Part shown: piece after piece, positions 33,126 through 49,130 of the stretch
Position numbering within the stretch: the first letter of the stretch is position 1
Layout of the letters: each line of letters begins with the position of its first letter
NCBI GenBank assembly: GCA_025267735.1
Contig: CM046295.1
Location: 16,017,592 to 16,081,591, forward strand
Source of the DNA: Mactra quadrangularis
Lineage: Eukaryota > Mollusca > Bivalvia > Venerida > Mactridae
DNA: 64,000 nt
Direction: 5' to 3'
The notes under the pieces: generated by a model
Told to the model about the DNA's origin: nothing
Database searches by the model: none
What the model saw: only the letters and a program-made list of their open reading frames with translations
Program-made: the position numbers and the translations under genes

Positions 33126-34428
33126 ATCCATAATATTCCATGTCTCTTAGTTTTAGTTTGCATATGAAAAATGCATACACTCCGGCTTGAGATAAGACCA
33201 CAGGTTACGGCAATGGTCGCAGCGCTCTTGCTTGAGGTCCTACTCCTAACGGAGTCCGTACCCAATGCATCCGTCGGGGTCAGTGTTCATTTGCCTTGGT
33301 GATCAAGGATATGTATGCACGCGTATACATCATCCATAGTGTTTCGTCACTATGTTTAGTGTATACGTCGTATGTCAAAACGGTGCGACTTAAGAGTTAG
33401 AGTTAAGATAAGCCCCACCTCTACTCACCCACCCTGAGTTGCACTGACTATTGCTTTATGTGGGTAACTTGACCTTATATTGATGCGTTAGTTCTTAAAT
33501 GATCTAACTGTATCATGTAAGCCAGTCACAAGTCTGGATAAACAAGGAGTGACCACGATAGTAATCAAGCATAATAATCCATGAATATAATCGATTCTCT
33601 GATAATAATTGAACAAATCACTCACACCACCCATCAACATACATAAATAAGTATCAGTCAAGCTCTGTTGGATGGAGTTTATGATCAAAATTCACTTTTC
33701 AACTAATAACTAAGTAAAAGTTTATCAATGTGTGGCATGCTGCTGCATATCACTTGGGACCAGCGACATGACACTCTTTTAGTTTAATGCAAAACACCTT
33801 GTGTTAGTGATCAGTATCTATGTCATGAGGAGTTCTGAGTTCAAGTCTCAGTGGGAGTTAATTGGCTGGGTCTCAGGTGATTTGTTTAAGTTGTGTTTAA
33901 TTTATATTTTAAAAATTGTATAATGAAGAATGTTTAAGCATATAAGTCAGTATACATCAGAAAAATGTATGCTCTTCATGCTAAGAAAGACAAAAACATA
34001 TGTTAATATAGTACCCTCCAAATGTTTTAGTCAATAACTTGATAAAATTCTTCTTACAGTATATCTAAGGGAGATAATCCAATCTAGATTTTCCATTCAT
34101 ATGTATTATTGAATTCTAAAATGTTGATATTTAAAGAAAATAAGCACCTAATTTTTTATTACCTTCCCCTCTTTATTACTGGAGATTACAACATTTGGAA
34201 CTCCTTGGCCATGTGCTATTAATTCATGAATTAAAAGGTCAAGGTGTTCCAAATTGATATTACAGAACAGCTTATGTATTAACTATTAAACTTGTATTTG
34301 GTAAAACCTGTGTAAGCAAATAATTACCGATGTATATTAAGCTTGTACTTGTTAACTTTTCAATTCATTAAAGATTTCAGGGGCGCAATATAGTCTAATT
34401 AACCTTTTTTATTTCGATATTTATAATT
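33126..34428. other. Low-copy DNA between satellites
   Basis: GC is higher at 33180-33400. The minus frame 32969-33265 contains a non-repetitive stretch (GTDSVRSRTSSKSAATIAVT) but runs on into satellite. A T-arm-like string CTGAG TTCAAGT CTCAG sits near 33838-33854 without a convincing tRNA around it. No gene could be supported. Confidence 0.35.
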
Positions 34429-34706
34429 ATACCCCCGCTTCGAAGAAGAGAGGGGTATACTGTTTTACCCTTGTCCGTGCGTGCGTGCGTGCGTGTGTGC
34501 GTCCGTCCGTCCGTCCGTTACAAAATTTCCGTCGCAGTTTCCTCAGCAACTATAACATGCAGCAGCCTAATACTTTGCATATTGCTTCATCCCATAGTCC
34601 CATATGGTGTAAAGCGATTTCATGCTCCTTGCTCATCTACTTCCTGTTTGTCGCATATTTTTAGATTTTGGCGGGGGTATCACTAGTGAGCATTAGCTCA
34701 CAGATT
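34429..34706 (+). mobile_element. Dispersed element with ATACCCCCGC ends
   Basis: ATACCCCCGC at 34429-34438 is exactly inverted as GCGGGGGTAT at 34671-34680. The left end continues TTCGAAGAAGAGAGGGGTAT. A (GTGC)/(GTCC) simple-repeat tract follows at about 34472-34517. Just beyond the right end, GTGAGC ATTA GCTCAC forms a hairpin. I associate this repeat with molluscan genomes, from memory. It is a non-autonomous MITE-like element; the 71-codon frame in it is not a gene. Confidence 0.6.
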
Positions 34707-35090
34707 TACTTGTTTGATGAGCAGATCCATACTGTAGACTATTATGGCTACATTCTGTTACAAAAATGACAAGGCATCTTCTAATATTAACCTTAAAATG
34801 CAATTAATTACAAGAACCACTTCTTCACTTATTTGCACAAAATTATATGCCCATACTTCTCATACTTCAAATCATGACACAGCATATTACATTAATTTTG
34901 AGATACAAACATCCACAATATGATTACGTCTGCTTAGTAGATGCATGATCAACAACTACATTTATGACGTCACACTTATGACGTCACACATATGACACAT
35001 TTCTTTGTTTTGGTGTGTTCTGTATGACATATAGTATGTAAGCATGGCATTGCTTCAGAGCATTCTTATTTTTATCGTCTTAATAAACAT
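34707..35090. other. Low-copy AT-rich DNA
   Basis: No gene was seen. Two adjacent TATGACGTCACAC repeats near 34964-34988 contain TGACGTCA, the canonical CRE palindrome. This may be chance. Confidence 0.35.
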
Positions 35091-35361
35091 TGAACATATT
35101 GTTGCTGTATATTATTGTATAAATATAGAAATATGTGAGTGACAGACAAAATAAGTATGAATATAAGGATGATGGACAACATTTAGTATAAATATAGAAA
35201 TATAGGAATGATGAACATTTATAGAATGAATATTGAAATAATGAACAAAATGTAGTATGAATATAGAAATATAGGAATGATGAACAAAATATAGTATGAA
35301 TATAGTAATGTAAAATAATGAACACAATATAGCATGAATATAGGAATGATGAAATGATGAA

Positions 35362-36598
35362 CTAAATATAGCATGAATAAAGAAATGTTAAACAAACGAA
35401 AGCATGAATATTGAAATGATGAACAAAATATAGCATGAAAATATCAAATATAGAAATGATGAACATAATAAGCACAAATATAGAAATATAGGAATGATGA
35501 ACAATATAGCATGAATATAAAAAAGATGCACAAAATATAGCACGAATATAGAAATAAAGAAATAATGAACAAAATATAGCATGAATAAAGGAATGATGAA
35601 CAAAATATAGCATGAATATAGATATATAGAAATGATTAACAAAATATTGCATGGATATAGAATTGATGAACAAAATACAGTATGAATATAGAAATATAGG
35701 AATGGTGAACAAAATATAGCATGAATATAGAAATATAGGAGTGATGGACAAAATATAGCATGAATATAGAAATAAAAATGATGAACAAAATATAGTATGA
35801 ATAAAGAAATATTGGAGTGATGAACAAAATATAGTATGAATATAGAAATATAAGCATGATGAACAAAATATAGTATGAATATAGAAATATAGGAATGATG
35901 AACAAAATATAGTATGAATATAGAAATATAAAATAATGAACAAAATATAGCATGAATATAGGAATGATGAAATGATGAACTAAATATAGCATGAATATAG
36001 AAATGTTAAACAAACGAAAGCATGAATATTGAAATGATGAACAAAATATAGCATGAAAATATCAAATATAGAAATGATGAACATTATAAGCACAAATATA
36101 GAAATATAGGAATGATGAACAATATAGCATGAATATAAAAAAGATGCACAAAATATAGCACGAATATAGAAATAAAGAAATAATGAACAAAATATAGCAT
36201 GAATAAAGGAATGATGAACAAAATATAGCATGAATATAGATATATAGAAATGATTAACAAAATATTGCATGGATATAGAATTGATGAACAAAATACAGTA
36301 TGAATATAGAAATATAGGAATGGTGAACAAAATATAGCATGAATATAGAAATATAGGAGTGATGGACAAAATATAGCATGAATATAGAAATAAAAATGAT
36401 GAACAAAATATAGTATGAATAAAGAAATATTGGAGTGATGAACAAAATATAGTATGAATATAGAAATATAAGCATGATGAACAAAATATAGTATGAATAT
36501 AGAAATATAGGTATGATGAACAAAATATAGTATGAATATAGAAATATAAAATAATGAACAAAATATAGCATGAATATAGGAATGATGAAATGATGAAC
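35362..36598 (+). repeat. 618-bp higher-order tandem duplication
   Basis: 35362-35979 and 35980-36597 are almost identical, including rare variants such as ATTGATGAACAAAATACAG and AAACAAACGAAAGCATG. The latter also occurs at 35393 and 36629, so a third partial copy borders each end. The two 193-codon minus frames are products of this duplication. Confidence 0.85.
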
Positions 36599-38289
36599 TA
36601 AATATAGCATGAATATAGAAATGTTAAACAAACGAAAGCATGAATATTGAAATGATGAACGAAATGTAGTATGAATTTAGAAATATAGGAATGATGAACA
36701 AAATATAGTATGAGTATAAAAAAGATGCACAAATATAGCATGAATATAGAAATGATGAACAAAATATAGCATGAATAAAGGAATGATGAACAAAATATAG
36801 CATGAATATAGATATATAGAAATGATTAACAAAATATTGCATGGATATAGAATTGATGAACAAAATACAGTATGAATATAGAAATATAGGAATAGTGAAC
36901 GAAATAAAGTATGAATATAGAAATATAGGAGTGATGAACAAAATATAGTATGAATAAAGAAATATTGGAGATATGAACAAAATATAGTATGAATATAGAA
37001 ATATTGGAGTGATGAACAAAATATAGAATGAATAAAGAATTATTGGAGTGATGAACAAAATATAGTATGAATATAGGAATGTTGAACAAAATATAGTATG
37101 AATATAGGAATGTTGAACAAAATATAGCATGAATATAGAAATATAGGAATGATGAACAAAATAAAGCATGAATATAGAAATATAGGAGTGATGGACAAAA
37201 TATAGCATGAACATAGAAAAATAAAAATGATGAACAAAATATAGCATGATTATAGAAATATAGTAGTGATGAACAAAATATAGTATGAATATAGAAATAT
37301 AGGAATGATGAACACAATATAGCATGAATATAGAAAAAATGAACAAAATATAGCATGAATTTAGAAATATAGAAATGATGACCAAAATATAGCATGAATA
37401 AAGGAATAATGAACAAAATATTGCATGAATATAGAAAAAAAGAAATGAACAAAAGATAGCATGAATATAGAAATATAGAAATGATTAACAATATATAGCA
37501 TGGATATAGGAATGATGAACAAAATACAGTATGATTATAGATATATAGGAATGGTGAACAAAATATAGCATGAATATAGAAATATAGGAGTGATGGACAA
37601 AATATAGCATGAATATAGAAAAAAATATGAACAAAATATAGTATGAATAAAGAAATATTGGAGTGATGAACAAAATATAGTATGAATATTTAAATATAGG
37701 CATGATGAACAAAATATAGTATGAATATAGAAATATAGGAATGTTGAACAAAATATAGCATGAATATAGAAATATAGGAATAATGAACAAAACATGGCAT
37801 GAATATAGAAATATAGAAATAATGCACAAAATATAGCATGAATATATGAATGATGAACAAAATATGGTACAAATATGGAAACATAGGAATGGTGAACAAA
37901 TTATAGTATTAATATAGATATATAGTATTGATAAACATATTGCAGCATGAATATTGCAATGATGAACAAAATATAGCATGAATATAGAAAAATCAAAATA
38001 ATGAACAAAATATATTATGAATATAGAAATATAAAAATGATTAACAAAATATAGCATGGATATAGAAAAATGAACAAAATATAGCATGAATATAGAAAAA
38101 TGAACAAAATATAGCATGAATATAGAAAAATGAACAAAATATAGCATGAATATAGAAATATAGAAATGATAAACAAAATATAGCATGAATAAAGAAATGT
38201 TAAACAAAATATAGCACTAATAGAGAAACAATGAAATATTATAGTATGAATATAGAAATGATAAACAAAATGTAGCATGAATATAGAAA

Positions 38290-41200
38290 TGTTAAACAAA
38301 ATATAGCATTAATTGAGAAATAATGAACAAAATATAGGATGAATATAGAAATATAAAAATGATGAACAAAATATAGTATGAATATAGAAATGATGAGCAA
38401 AATATAGCATGAATAGAAAAAATAGAACTAATGAACAAAATATAGTATGAATATAGGTATGATGAACAAAGTAAAGCATGAATATACAAAATAGAAATAA
38501 TAAACAAAATATTATGAATATAGAAAAAAGAAGGATGAACGAAATACAGTATGAATATAATATAGCATGAATATAGAAATGATAAACAAAATTGAACAAG
38601 AATATTAAATGATGAAGAAAATAAAGCACAAATATAGAAATTTAGGAATGACGGCAAAATATAATATAAATTAAGAAAAATATGAATGATGAACAAACCA
38701 TAGCATGAATATAGAAATATAGGAATGATGAACAAAATATAGTATGAATATAGGAATAATGAACAAAATATAGTATGAATATAGATATATAGAAATGATG
38801 AATAAAATAAAGTATGAATATAGGAATGATGAACAAAATTTAGTTTTAATATAGGAATATAGGAATGATGAACAAAATTAAGTATGAATATTGAAATATA
38901 GAAATGATGAACAAAACATGGCTTGAATATAGAAATATAGAAATGATGAACAAAATATAGCATGAATATTGAATTGATGAACAAAATTTAGTATAATTAT
39001 AGGAATGATGAACAAAATATATGTAGTATTTTTATAGAAATATAGGATGAATATAGAATATAGAAATATGGGAATGATGAACAAAATATAGTATGAATAT
39101 TGAAATATAGAAATGATGAACAAAACCTAGCAAGAATATAGAAATTTAGAAATGATGAACAAAATATAGCATGAATATTGAATTGATGAACAAAATATAG
39201 CATGAATATAGATAAAAATAGAAATAAACAAAACATAGCATGAATATAGAACTATAAAAATGATGAACAAAATGTAGCATGAATATAGGAATGATGAACA
39301 AAATATAGTATGAATATAGAAATGTTAAACAAAATAAAGCATGAATATAAAAATGATGAACAAAATATAGCACAAATATAGAACTATTGAAATGATGATC
39401 AAGAAAGAGCATTAATATAGGAATGATGAACAAAATATATTATGAATATAGAAATATAGGAGTGAAGAGCAAAATATAGCACAAATATAGAAACATAAAA
39501 ATGATGAACATGATATGGCATGAAAATAGAAATAAAGAAATGATGAACAAAATATAGCATGATTATAGAAATGTTAAACAAAAAAAGCATGAATATAAAA
39601 ATGATGAACAAAGTAAAGCACAAATATAGAACTATAGAAATGATGAACAAAATAAAGCATGAATATAGGAATGATGAACAAAATATAGAATGAATATAGA
39701 AATGTTAAACAAAATAAAGCATGAATATAAAAATGATGAACAAAATATAGCAAAAATATAGAAATATTGGAATGATGAACAAAATATAGTATGAATATAG
39801 AAAAATAGAACTGATAAACAAAATATAGAATGAATATAAGAATGATGAACAAAATATAGCATGAAAATAGAAATAAGGAACAAATCATAGTATGAATATA
39901 GAAAAAAAGAAATAATAAACAAAGAAAAGTATGAATATAGAAATATAGAAATTATGAACAAAATATTTCATGAATATAGAAATGTTAAACAGAAAAGCAA
40001 GAATATAAAAATGATGAACAAAATAAAGCACAAATTTAGAAATATAGGAATGATGAACAAAATATAGTATGAATATAGAAAAATAGAAATGATAAACAAA
40101 ATAAAGTATGAATATAGGAATGATGAACAAAATATAGCATGAATATAAAAAAAAGAAATGATGAACAAAATAAAGTATGAATATAGAAATATAGGAATGA
40201 TGAACAAAATATAGCATGAATATAGAAAAATAGAAATGATGAACAAAATATAGTATGAATATAGAAATATCGGAACGATGAACAAAATATAGCATGAATA
40301 TAGAAAAGATGAACAACATATAGCATGAATATAGAAATTATAGCAAGAATATACAAATGATGAACAAAATACAGCATGAATGTAGAAACATAGAAATGAT
40401 GAACAAAATATAGCATGGATATAGAAATTTAGTAATGATGAACAAAATATAGCATGAATATAGAAATAATGAACAAATTCTAGTAAAAATATAGATTATA
40501 GTAAAGATGAAAAAAATATAGCATGAATATTGAAATGATGAACAAAATATAGCATGAATATAGAAATATAGTAATGATGAACATAATATAGCATGAATAT
40601 TGAAATGATGAGCAAAATATAGCATGAATATAGAAAAATAGAAATGATGAACAAAATATAGTATGAATATAGAAATACAGATATGATGAACATAATATAG
40701 CAAGAATATAGAAATGATGAACAAATTATAGCATGAATGTAGAAATATAGAAATGATGAACAAAATATAGCATAAAAATAGAAATGATGAACAAAATATA
40801 GCATGAATATAGAAATACAGTAAAGATGAACAAACTTTTGCATGAATATAGAAATATAGGAAAGATGAACAATACATAGCATGAATATAGAAATATAGGA
40901 ATGATGAACAAAATAAAGTATGAATAGAGAAATATAGGAATGCTGAAGAAAGTATAGCTCGAATATAGAAATATTAGAATGATAAACAAAATATAGCATG
41001 AATATAGAAATCATGAACAAAATATAGCATGAATTACAAAAAAAAGTATGAATACAGAAGTATAGAAATAATGAACAAAATATAGCACTAATATAAAAAG
41101 ATAAGAATGATGAACAAAATATAGCATGAATATAGAAATGATAAACAAAATATAGTATGAATATTAAATGATAAACAAAATATAGTATGAATATTAAATG

Positions 41201-44200
41201 ATGAACAAAATATAGCACAAATATAGAAATTTAGGAATGACGGCAAAATATAATATAAATTAAGAAAAATATGAATGATGAACAAACCATAGCATGAATA
41301 TAGAAATGTAGGAATGATGAACAAAATATAGTATGAATATAGTAATAATGAACAAAATATAGTATGAATATAGATATATAGAAATGATGAATAAAATAAA
41401 GTATGAATATAGGAATGATGAACAAAATTTAGTTTTAATATAGGAATATAGGAATGATGAACAAAATTAAGTATGAATATTGAAATATAGAAATGATGAA
41501 CAAAACATGGCATGAATATAGAAATATAGAAATGATGAACAAAATATAGCATGAATATTGAATTGATGAACAAAATTTAGTATAATTATAGGAATGATGA
41601 ACAAAATATATGTAGTATTTTTATAGAAATATAGGATGAATATAGAATATAGAAATATGGGAATGATGAACAAAATATAGTATGAATATTGAAATATAGA
41701 AATGATGAACAAAACCTAGCAAGAATATAGAAATTTAGAAATGATGAACAAAATAAAGCATGAATATTGAATTGATGAACAAAATATAGCATGAATATAG
41801 AAATGATGAACAAAATATAGCATGGATATAGAAATTTAGTAATGATGAACAAAATATAGCATGAATATAGAAATAATGAACAAATTATAGTAAGAATATA
41901 GATTATAGTAAAAATGAACAAAATATAGCATGAATATTGAAATGATGAACAAAATATAGCATGAATATAGAAATATAGTTTTGATGAACATAATATAGCA
42001 TGAATATTGAAATGATGAGCAAAATATAGCATGAATATAGAAAAATAGAAATGATGAACAAAATATTGTATGAATATAGAAATACAGGTATGATGAACAT
42101 AATATAGCAAGAATATAGAAATGATGAACAAATTATAGCATGAATATAGAAATATAGTAATGATGAACATAATATAGCATGAATATTGAAATGATGAGCA
42201 AAATATAGCATGAATATAGAAAAATAGAAATGATGAACAAAATATTGTATGAATATAGAAATACAGGTATGATGAACATAATATAGCAAGAATATAGAAA
42301 TGATGAACAAATTATAGCATTAATGTAGAAATATAGAAATGATGAACAAAATATAGCATGAATATAGAAATACAGTAAAGATAAACAAACTATTGCATGA
42401 ATATAGAAATATAGGAAAGATGAACAATACATAGCATGAATATAGAAATATAGGAATGATAAACAAAATAAAGTAAGAATAGAGAAATATAGGAATGCTG
42501 AACAAAGTATAGCTCGAATATAGAAATATTAGAATGATAAACAAAATATAGCATGAATATAGAAATCATGAACAAAATATAGCATGAATTACAAAAAAAG
42601 TATGAATACAGAAGTATAGAAATAATGAACAAAATATAGCACTAATATAAAAAGATAAGAATGATGAACAAAATATAGCATGAATATAGAAATGATAAAC
42701 AAAATATAACATGAATATTAAATGATGAAGAAAATAAAGCACAAATATAGAAATTTAGGAATGACGGCAAAATATAATATAAATTAAGAAAAATATGAAT
42801 GATGAACAAACCATAGCATGAATATAGAACTATAGGAATGATGAACAAAATATAGTATGAATATAGGAATAATGAACAAAATATAGTATGAATATAGATA
42901 TATAGAAATGATGAATAAAATAAAGTATGAATATAGGAATGATGAACAAAATTTAGTTTTAATATAGGAATATAGGAATGATGAACAAAATTAAGTATGA
43001 ATATTGAAATATAGAAATGATGAACAAAACATGGCATGAATATAGAAATATAGAAATGATGAACAAAATATAGCATGAATATTGAATTGATGAACAAAAT
43101 TTAGTATAATTATAGGAATGATGAACAAAATATAGTATGAATATAGAAATATAGGAATGATGAACAAAATATAGTATGAATATAGAAATGATGAGCAAAA
43201 TATAGCATGAATAGAAAAAATAGAACTAATGAACAAAATATAGTATGAATATAGGTATGATGAACAAAGTAAAGCATGAATATACAAAATAGAAATAATA
43301 AACAAAATATGATGAATATAGAAAAAAAGAAGGATGAACGAAATACAGTATGAATATAAAATGAAGAAGCGATGATCAAAATATAGCATGAATATAGAAA
43401 TCATGAACAAAATATAGCATGAATTACAAAAAAAATGAATGAATACAGAAGTATAGAAATAATGAACAAAATATAGCACTAATTTAAAAAGATAAGAATG
43501 ATGAACAAAATATAGCATGAATATAGAAATAAAGAAATAATGAACAAAATAACGTTTGAATATAGAAATATTGAACAAAATATACCATGAGTATAGAATT
43601 ATTGAACAAAATATAGTATGAATATAGAAATGATGAACAAAATACAGCATGAATATAGGAATGATGAACAAAATATAGCATGAATATAGAAAAATAGAAA
43701 TAAACAAAATATAGCATGAATATAGAACTATAAAAATGATGAACAAAATGTAGCATGAATATAGAAATCATGAACAAAATATAGCATGAATATAGAAATT
43801 TAGTAATGATGAACAAAATATAGCATGAATATAGAAATAATGAACAAATTATAGTAAGAATATAGATTATAGTAAAGATGAACAAAATATAGCATGAATA
43901 TTAAAATGATGAACAAAATATAGCATGAATATAGAAATATAGTAATGATGAACATAATATAGCATGAATATTGAAATGATGAGCAAAATATAGCATGAAT
44001 ATAGAAAAATAGAAATGATGAACAAAATATAGTATGAATATAGAAATATAGGTATGATGAACATAATATAGCAAGAATATAGAAATGATGAACAAATTAT
44101 AGCATAAATGTAGAAATATAGAAATGATGAACAAAATATAGCATAAAACTAGAAATGATGAACAAAATATAGCATGAATATAGAAATACAGTAATGATGA

Positions 44201-47200
44201 ACAAACTATGGGATGAATATAGAAATATAGGAAAGATGAACAATACATAGCATGAATATAGAAATATAGGAATGATGAACAAAATAAAGTATGAATAGAG
44301 AAATATAGGAATGCTGAACAAAGTATAGCTCGAATATAGAAATATTAGAATGATAAACAAAATATAGCATGAATATAGAAATCATGAACAAAATATAGCA
44401 TGAATTACAAAAAAGCATGAATACAGAAGTATAGAAATAATGAACAAAATATAGCACTAATATAAAAAGATAAGAATGATGAACAAAATATAACATGAAT
44501 ATAGAAATGATAAACAAAATATAGTATGAATATTAAATGATGAACAAAATATAGCATGAATATAGAAATGATGAACAAAATATAACATGAATATTAAATG
44601 ATGAAGAAAATAAAGCACAAATATAGAAATTTAGGAATGACGGCAAAATATAATATAAGTTAAGAAAAATATGAATGATGAACAAACCATAGCATGAATA
44701 TAGAAATATAGGAATGATGAACAAAATATAGTATGAATATAGGAATAATGAACAAAATATAGTATGAATATAGATATATAGAAATGATGTATAAAATAAA
44801 GTATGAATATAGGAATGATGAACAAAATTTAGTTTTAATATAGGAATATAGGAATGATGAACAAAATTAAGTATGAATATTGAAATATAGAAATGATGAA
44901 CAAAACATGGCATGAATATAGAAATATAGAAATGATGAACAAAATATAGCATGAATATTGAATTGATGAACAAAATTTAGTATAATTATAGGAATGATAA
45001 ACAAAATATATGTAGTATTTTTATAGAAATATAGGATGAATATAGAAATATGGGAATGATGAACAAAATATAGTATGAATATTGAAATATAGAAATGATG
45101 AACAAAACCTAGCAAGAATATAGAAATTTTGAAATGATGAACAAAATATAGCATGAATATTGAATTGATGAACAAAATATAGCATGAATATAAAAATGAT
45201 GAACAAAATATAGCATGGATATAGAAATTTAGTAATGATGAACAAAATGTAGCATGAATATAGAAATCATGAACAAAATATAGCGTGGATATAGAAATTT
45301 AGTAATGATGAACAAAATATAGCATGAATAAAGAAATAATGAACAAATTATAGTAAGAATATAGATTATAGTAAAGATGAACAAAATATAGCATGAATAT
45401 TGAAATGATGAACAAAATATAGCATGAATATAGAAATATAGTAATGATGAACATAATATAGCACGAATATTGAAATGATGAGCAAAATATAGCATGAATA
45501 TAGAAAAATAGAAATGATGAACAAAATATAGTATGAATATAGAAATATAGGTATGATGAACATAATATAGCAAGAATATAGAAATGATGAACAAATTATA
45601 GCATGAATGTAGAAATATAGAAATGATGAACAAAATATAGCATAAAAATAGAAATGATGAACAAAATATAGCATGAATATAGAAATACAGTAAAGATGAA
45701 CAAACTATTGCATGAATATAGAAATATAGGAAAGATGAACAATACATAGCATGAATATAGAAATATAGGAATGATAAACAAAATAAAGTAAGAATAGAGA
45801 AATATAGGAATGCTGAACAAAGTATAGCTCGAATATAGAAATATTAGAATGATAAACAAAATATAGCATGAATATAGAAATCATGAACAAAATAAAGCAT
45901 GAATTACAAAAAAAAGTATGAATACAGAAGTATAGAAATAATGAACAAAATATAGCACTAATATAAAAAGATAAGAATGATGAACAAAATATAGTATGAA
46001 TATAGAAATGATTAACAAATTATAACATGAATATTAAATGATGAAGAAAATAAAGCACAAATATAGAAATTTAGGAATGACGGCAAAATATAATATAAAT
46101 TAAGAAAAATATGAATGATGAACAAACCATAGCATGAATATAGAACTATAGGAATGATGAACAAAATATAGTTTGAATATAGGAATAATGAACAAAATAT
46201 AGTATGAATATAGATATATAGAAATGATGAATAAAATAAAGTATGAATATAGGAATGATGAACAAAATTTAGTTTTAATATAGGAATATAGGAATGATGA
46301 TCAAAATTAAGTATGAATATTGAAATATAGAAATGATGAACAAAACATGGCATGAATATAGAAATATAGAAATGATGAACAAAATATAGCATGAATATTG
46401 AATTGATGAACAAAATTTAGTATAATTATAGGAATGATGAACAAAATATATGTAGTATTTTTATAGAAATATAGGATGAATATAGAATATAGAAATATGG
46501 GAATGATGAACAAAATATAGTATTAATATTGAAATATAGAAATGATGAACAAAATATAGCATGAATATAGGAACAATGAACAAAGTAATGCATGAATTAA
46601 AAATAAAGAAATGATAACAAAATGTATCATGAATATCGAAATCATGAACAAAATTTAGTATGAATAAAGAAATATCAGAATGATAAAAAAAATATAGTAT
46701 GAATCAAGACATTTAGGAATGCTAAACAAAGTATAACTCGAATATAGAAATATAAGAATGATAAACAAAATATAGCATGAATATAGAAATATAGGAGTGA
46801 TGGACAAAATATAGTATGAATATAGAAATATAGGAATGATGAACAAAATATAGTATGAATATAGAAATATAGGAATGATGAACAATATATAGCATGAATA
46901 TTGAAATGATGAACAAAATATAGCATGAATATAGAAATATAGAAATGATTAACAAAATATAGTATGAATATAGAAATATAGTAATGATGAACATAATATA
47001 GCAAGAATATAGAAATGATGAACAAATTATAGCATGAATGTAGAAATATAGAAATGATGAACAAAATATAGCATAAAACTAGAAATGATGAACAAAATAT
47101 AGCATGAATATAGAAATACAGTAATGATGAACAAACTATTGCATGAATATAGAAATATAGGAAAGATGAACAATACATAGCATGAATTTAGAAATATAGG

Positions 47201-49130
47201 AATGATGAACAAAATAAAGTTGAAAAGAGAAATATAGGAATGCTGAACAAAGTATAGCTCGTATATAGAAATATTAAAATGATAAACAAAATATAGCATG
47301 AATATAGAAATCATGAACAAAATATAGCATGAATTACAAAAAAAGTATGAATACAGAAGTATAGAAATTATGAACAAAATATAGCACTAATATAAAAAGA
47401 TAAGAATGATGAACAAACTATAACAAAAATATAGAAATGATAAACAAAATATAGTATGAATATTAAATGATGAACAAAATATAGCATGAATATAGAAATG
47501 ATGAACAAAATATAACATGAATATTAAATGATGAACAAAATAAAGCACAAATATAGAAATTTAGGAATGACGGCAAAATATAATATAAATTAAGAAAAAT
47601 ATGAATGATGAACAAACCATAGCATGAATATAGAAATATAGGAATGATGAACAAAATATAGCATGAATATTGAATTGATGAACAAAATATAGCATGAATA
47701 TAGAAATGATGAACAAAATATAGCATGGATATAGAAATTTAGTAATGATGAACAAAATATAGCATGAATATAGAAATAATGAACAAATTATAGTAAGAAT
47801 ATAGATTATAGTAAAGATGAACAAAATATAGCATGAATATTGAAATGATGAACAAAATATAGCATGAATATAGAAATATAGTAATGATGAACATAATATA
47901 GCATGAATATTGAAATGATGAGCAAAATATAGCATGAATATAGAAAAAATAGAAATGATGAACAAAATATAGTATGAATATAGAAATATAGGTATGATGA
48001 ACATAATATAGCAAGAATATAGAAATGATGAACAAATTATAGCATGAATGTAGAAATATAGAAATGATGAACAAAATATAGCATAAAAATAGAAATGATG
48101 AACAAAATATAGCATGAATATAGAAATACAGTAAAGATGAACAAACTATTGCATGAATATAGAAATATAGGAAAGATGAACAATACATAGCATGAATATA
48201 GAAATATAGGAATGATAAACAAAATAAAGTAAGAATAGAGAAATATAGGAATGCTGAACAAAGTATAGCTCGAATATAGAAATATTAGAATGATAAACAA
48301 AATATAGCATGAATATAGAAATCATGAACAAAATATAGCATGAATTACAAAAAAAAGTATGAATACAGAAGTATAGAAATAATGAACAAAATATAGCACT
48401 AATATAAAAAGATAAGAATGATGAACAAAATATAGTATGAATATAGAAATGATAAACAAATTATAACATGAATATTAAATGATGAAGAAAATAAAGCACA
48501 AATATAGAAATTTAGGAATGACGGCAAAATATAATATAAATTAAGAAAAATATGAATGATGAACAAACCATAGCATGAATATAGAACTATAGGAATGATG
48601 AACAAAATATAGTATGAATATAGGAATAATGAACAAAATATAGTATGAATATAGATATATAGAAATGATGAATAAAATAAAGTATGAATATAGGAATGAT
48701 GAACAAAATTTAGTTTTAATATAGGAATATAGGGATGATGAACAAAATTAAGTATGAATATTGAAATATAGAAATGATGAACAAAACATGGCATGAATAT
48801 TGAAAAATAGAAATGATGAACAAAACATGGCATGAATATTGAAATATAGAAATGATGAACAAAATATAGCATGAATATTGAATTGATGAACAAAATTTAG
48901 TATAATTATAGGAATGATGAACAAAATATATGTAGTATTTTTATAGAAATATAGGATGAATATAGAAGATAGAAATATGGGAATGATGAACAAAATATAG
49001 TATGAATATTGAAATGATGAACAAAACCTAGCAAGAATATAGAAATTTAGAAATGATGAACAAAATATAGCATGAATATTGAATTGATGAACAAAATATA
49101 GCATGAATATAGAAATGATGAACAAAATAT
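38290..49130 (+). repeat. Higher-order repeats of about 0.95-2.6 kb
   Basis: The rare string GAATGACGGCAAAATATAAT marks each unit and appears near 38650, 41240, 42763, 44640, 46080, 47570 and 48520. Other shared landmarks are a stretch with AATATATGTAGTATTTTTATAG and another with GCATGAATTACAAAAAA. Spacing varies because blocks were lost or gained between copies. Confidence 0.8.

Noticed and set aside
32969..33265. 98-codon minus-strand frame with a non-repetitive N-terminal part
   Set aside because: Two thirds of it is 29-bp satellite. The remaining part has no splice or promoter support and no recognisable domain.
33780..33880. Possible tRNA gene (T-arm string CTGAG TTCAAGT CTCAG)
   Set aside because: No convincing A box, anticodon stem or acceptor stem could be paired around it.
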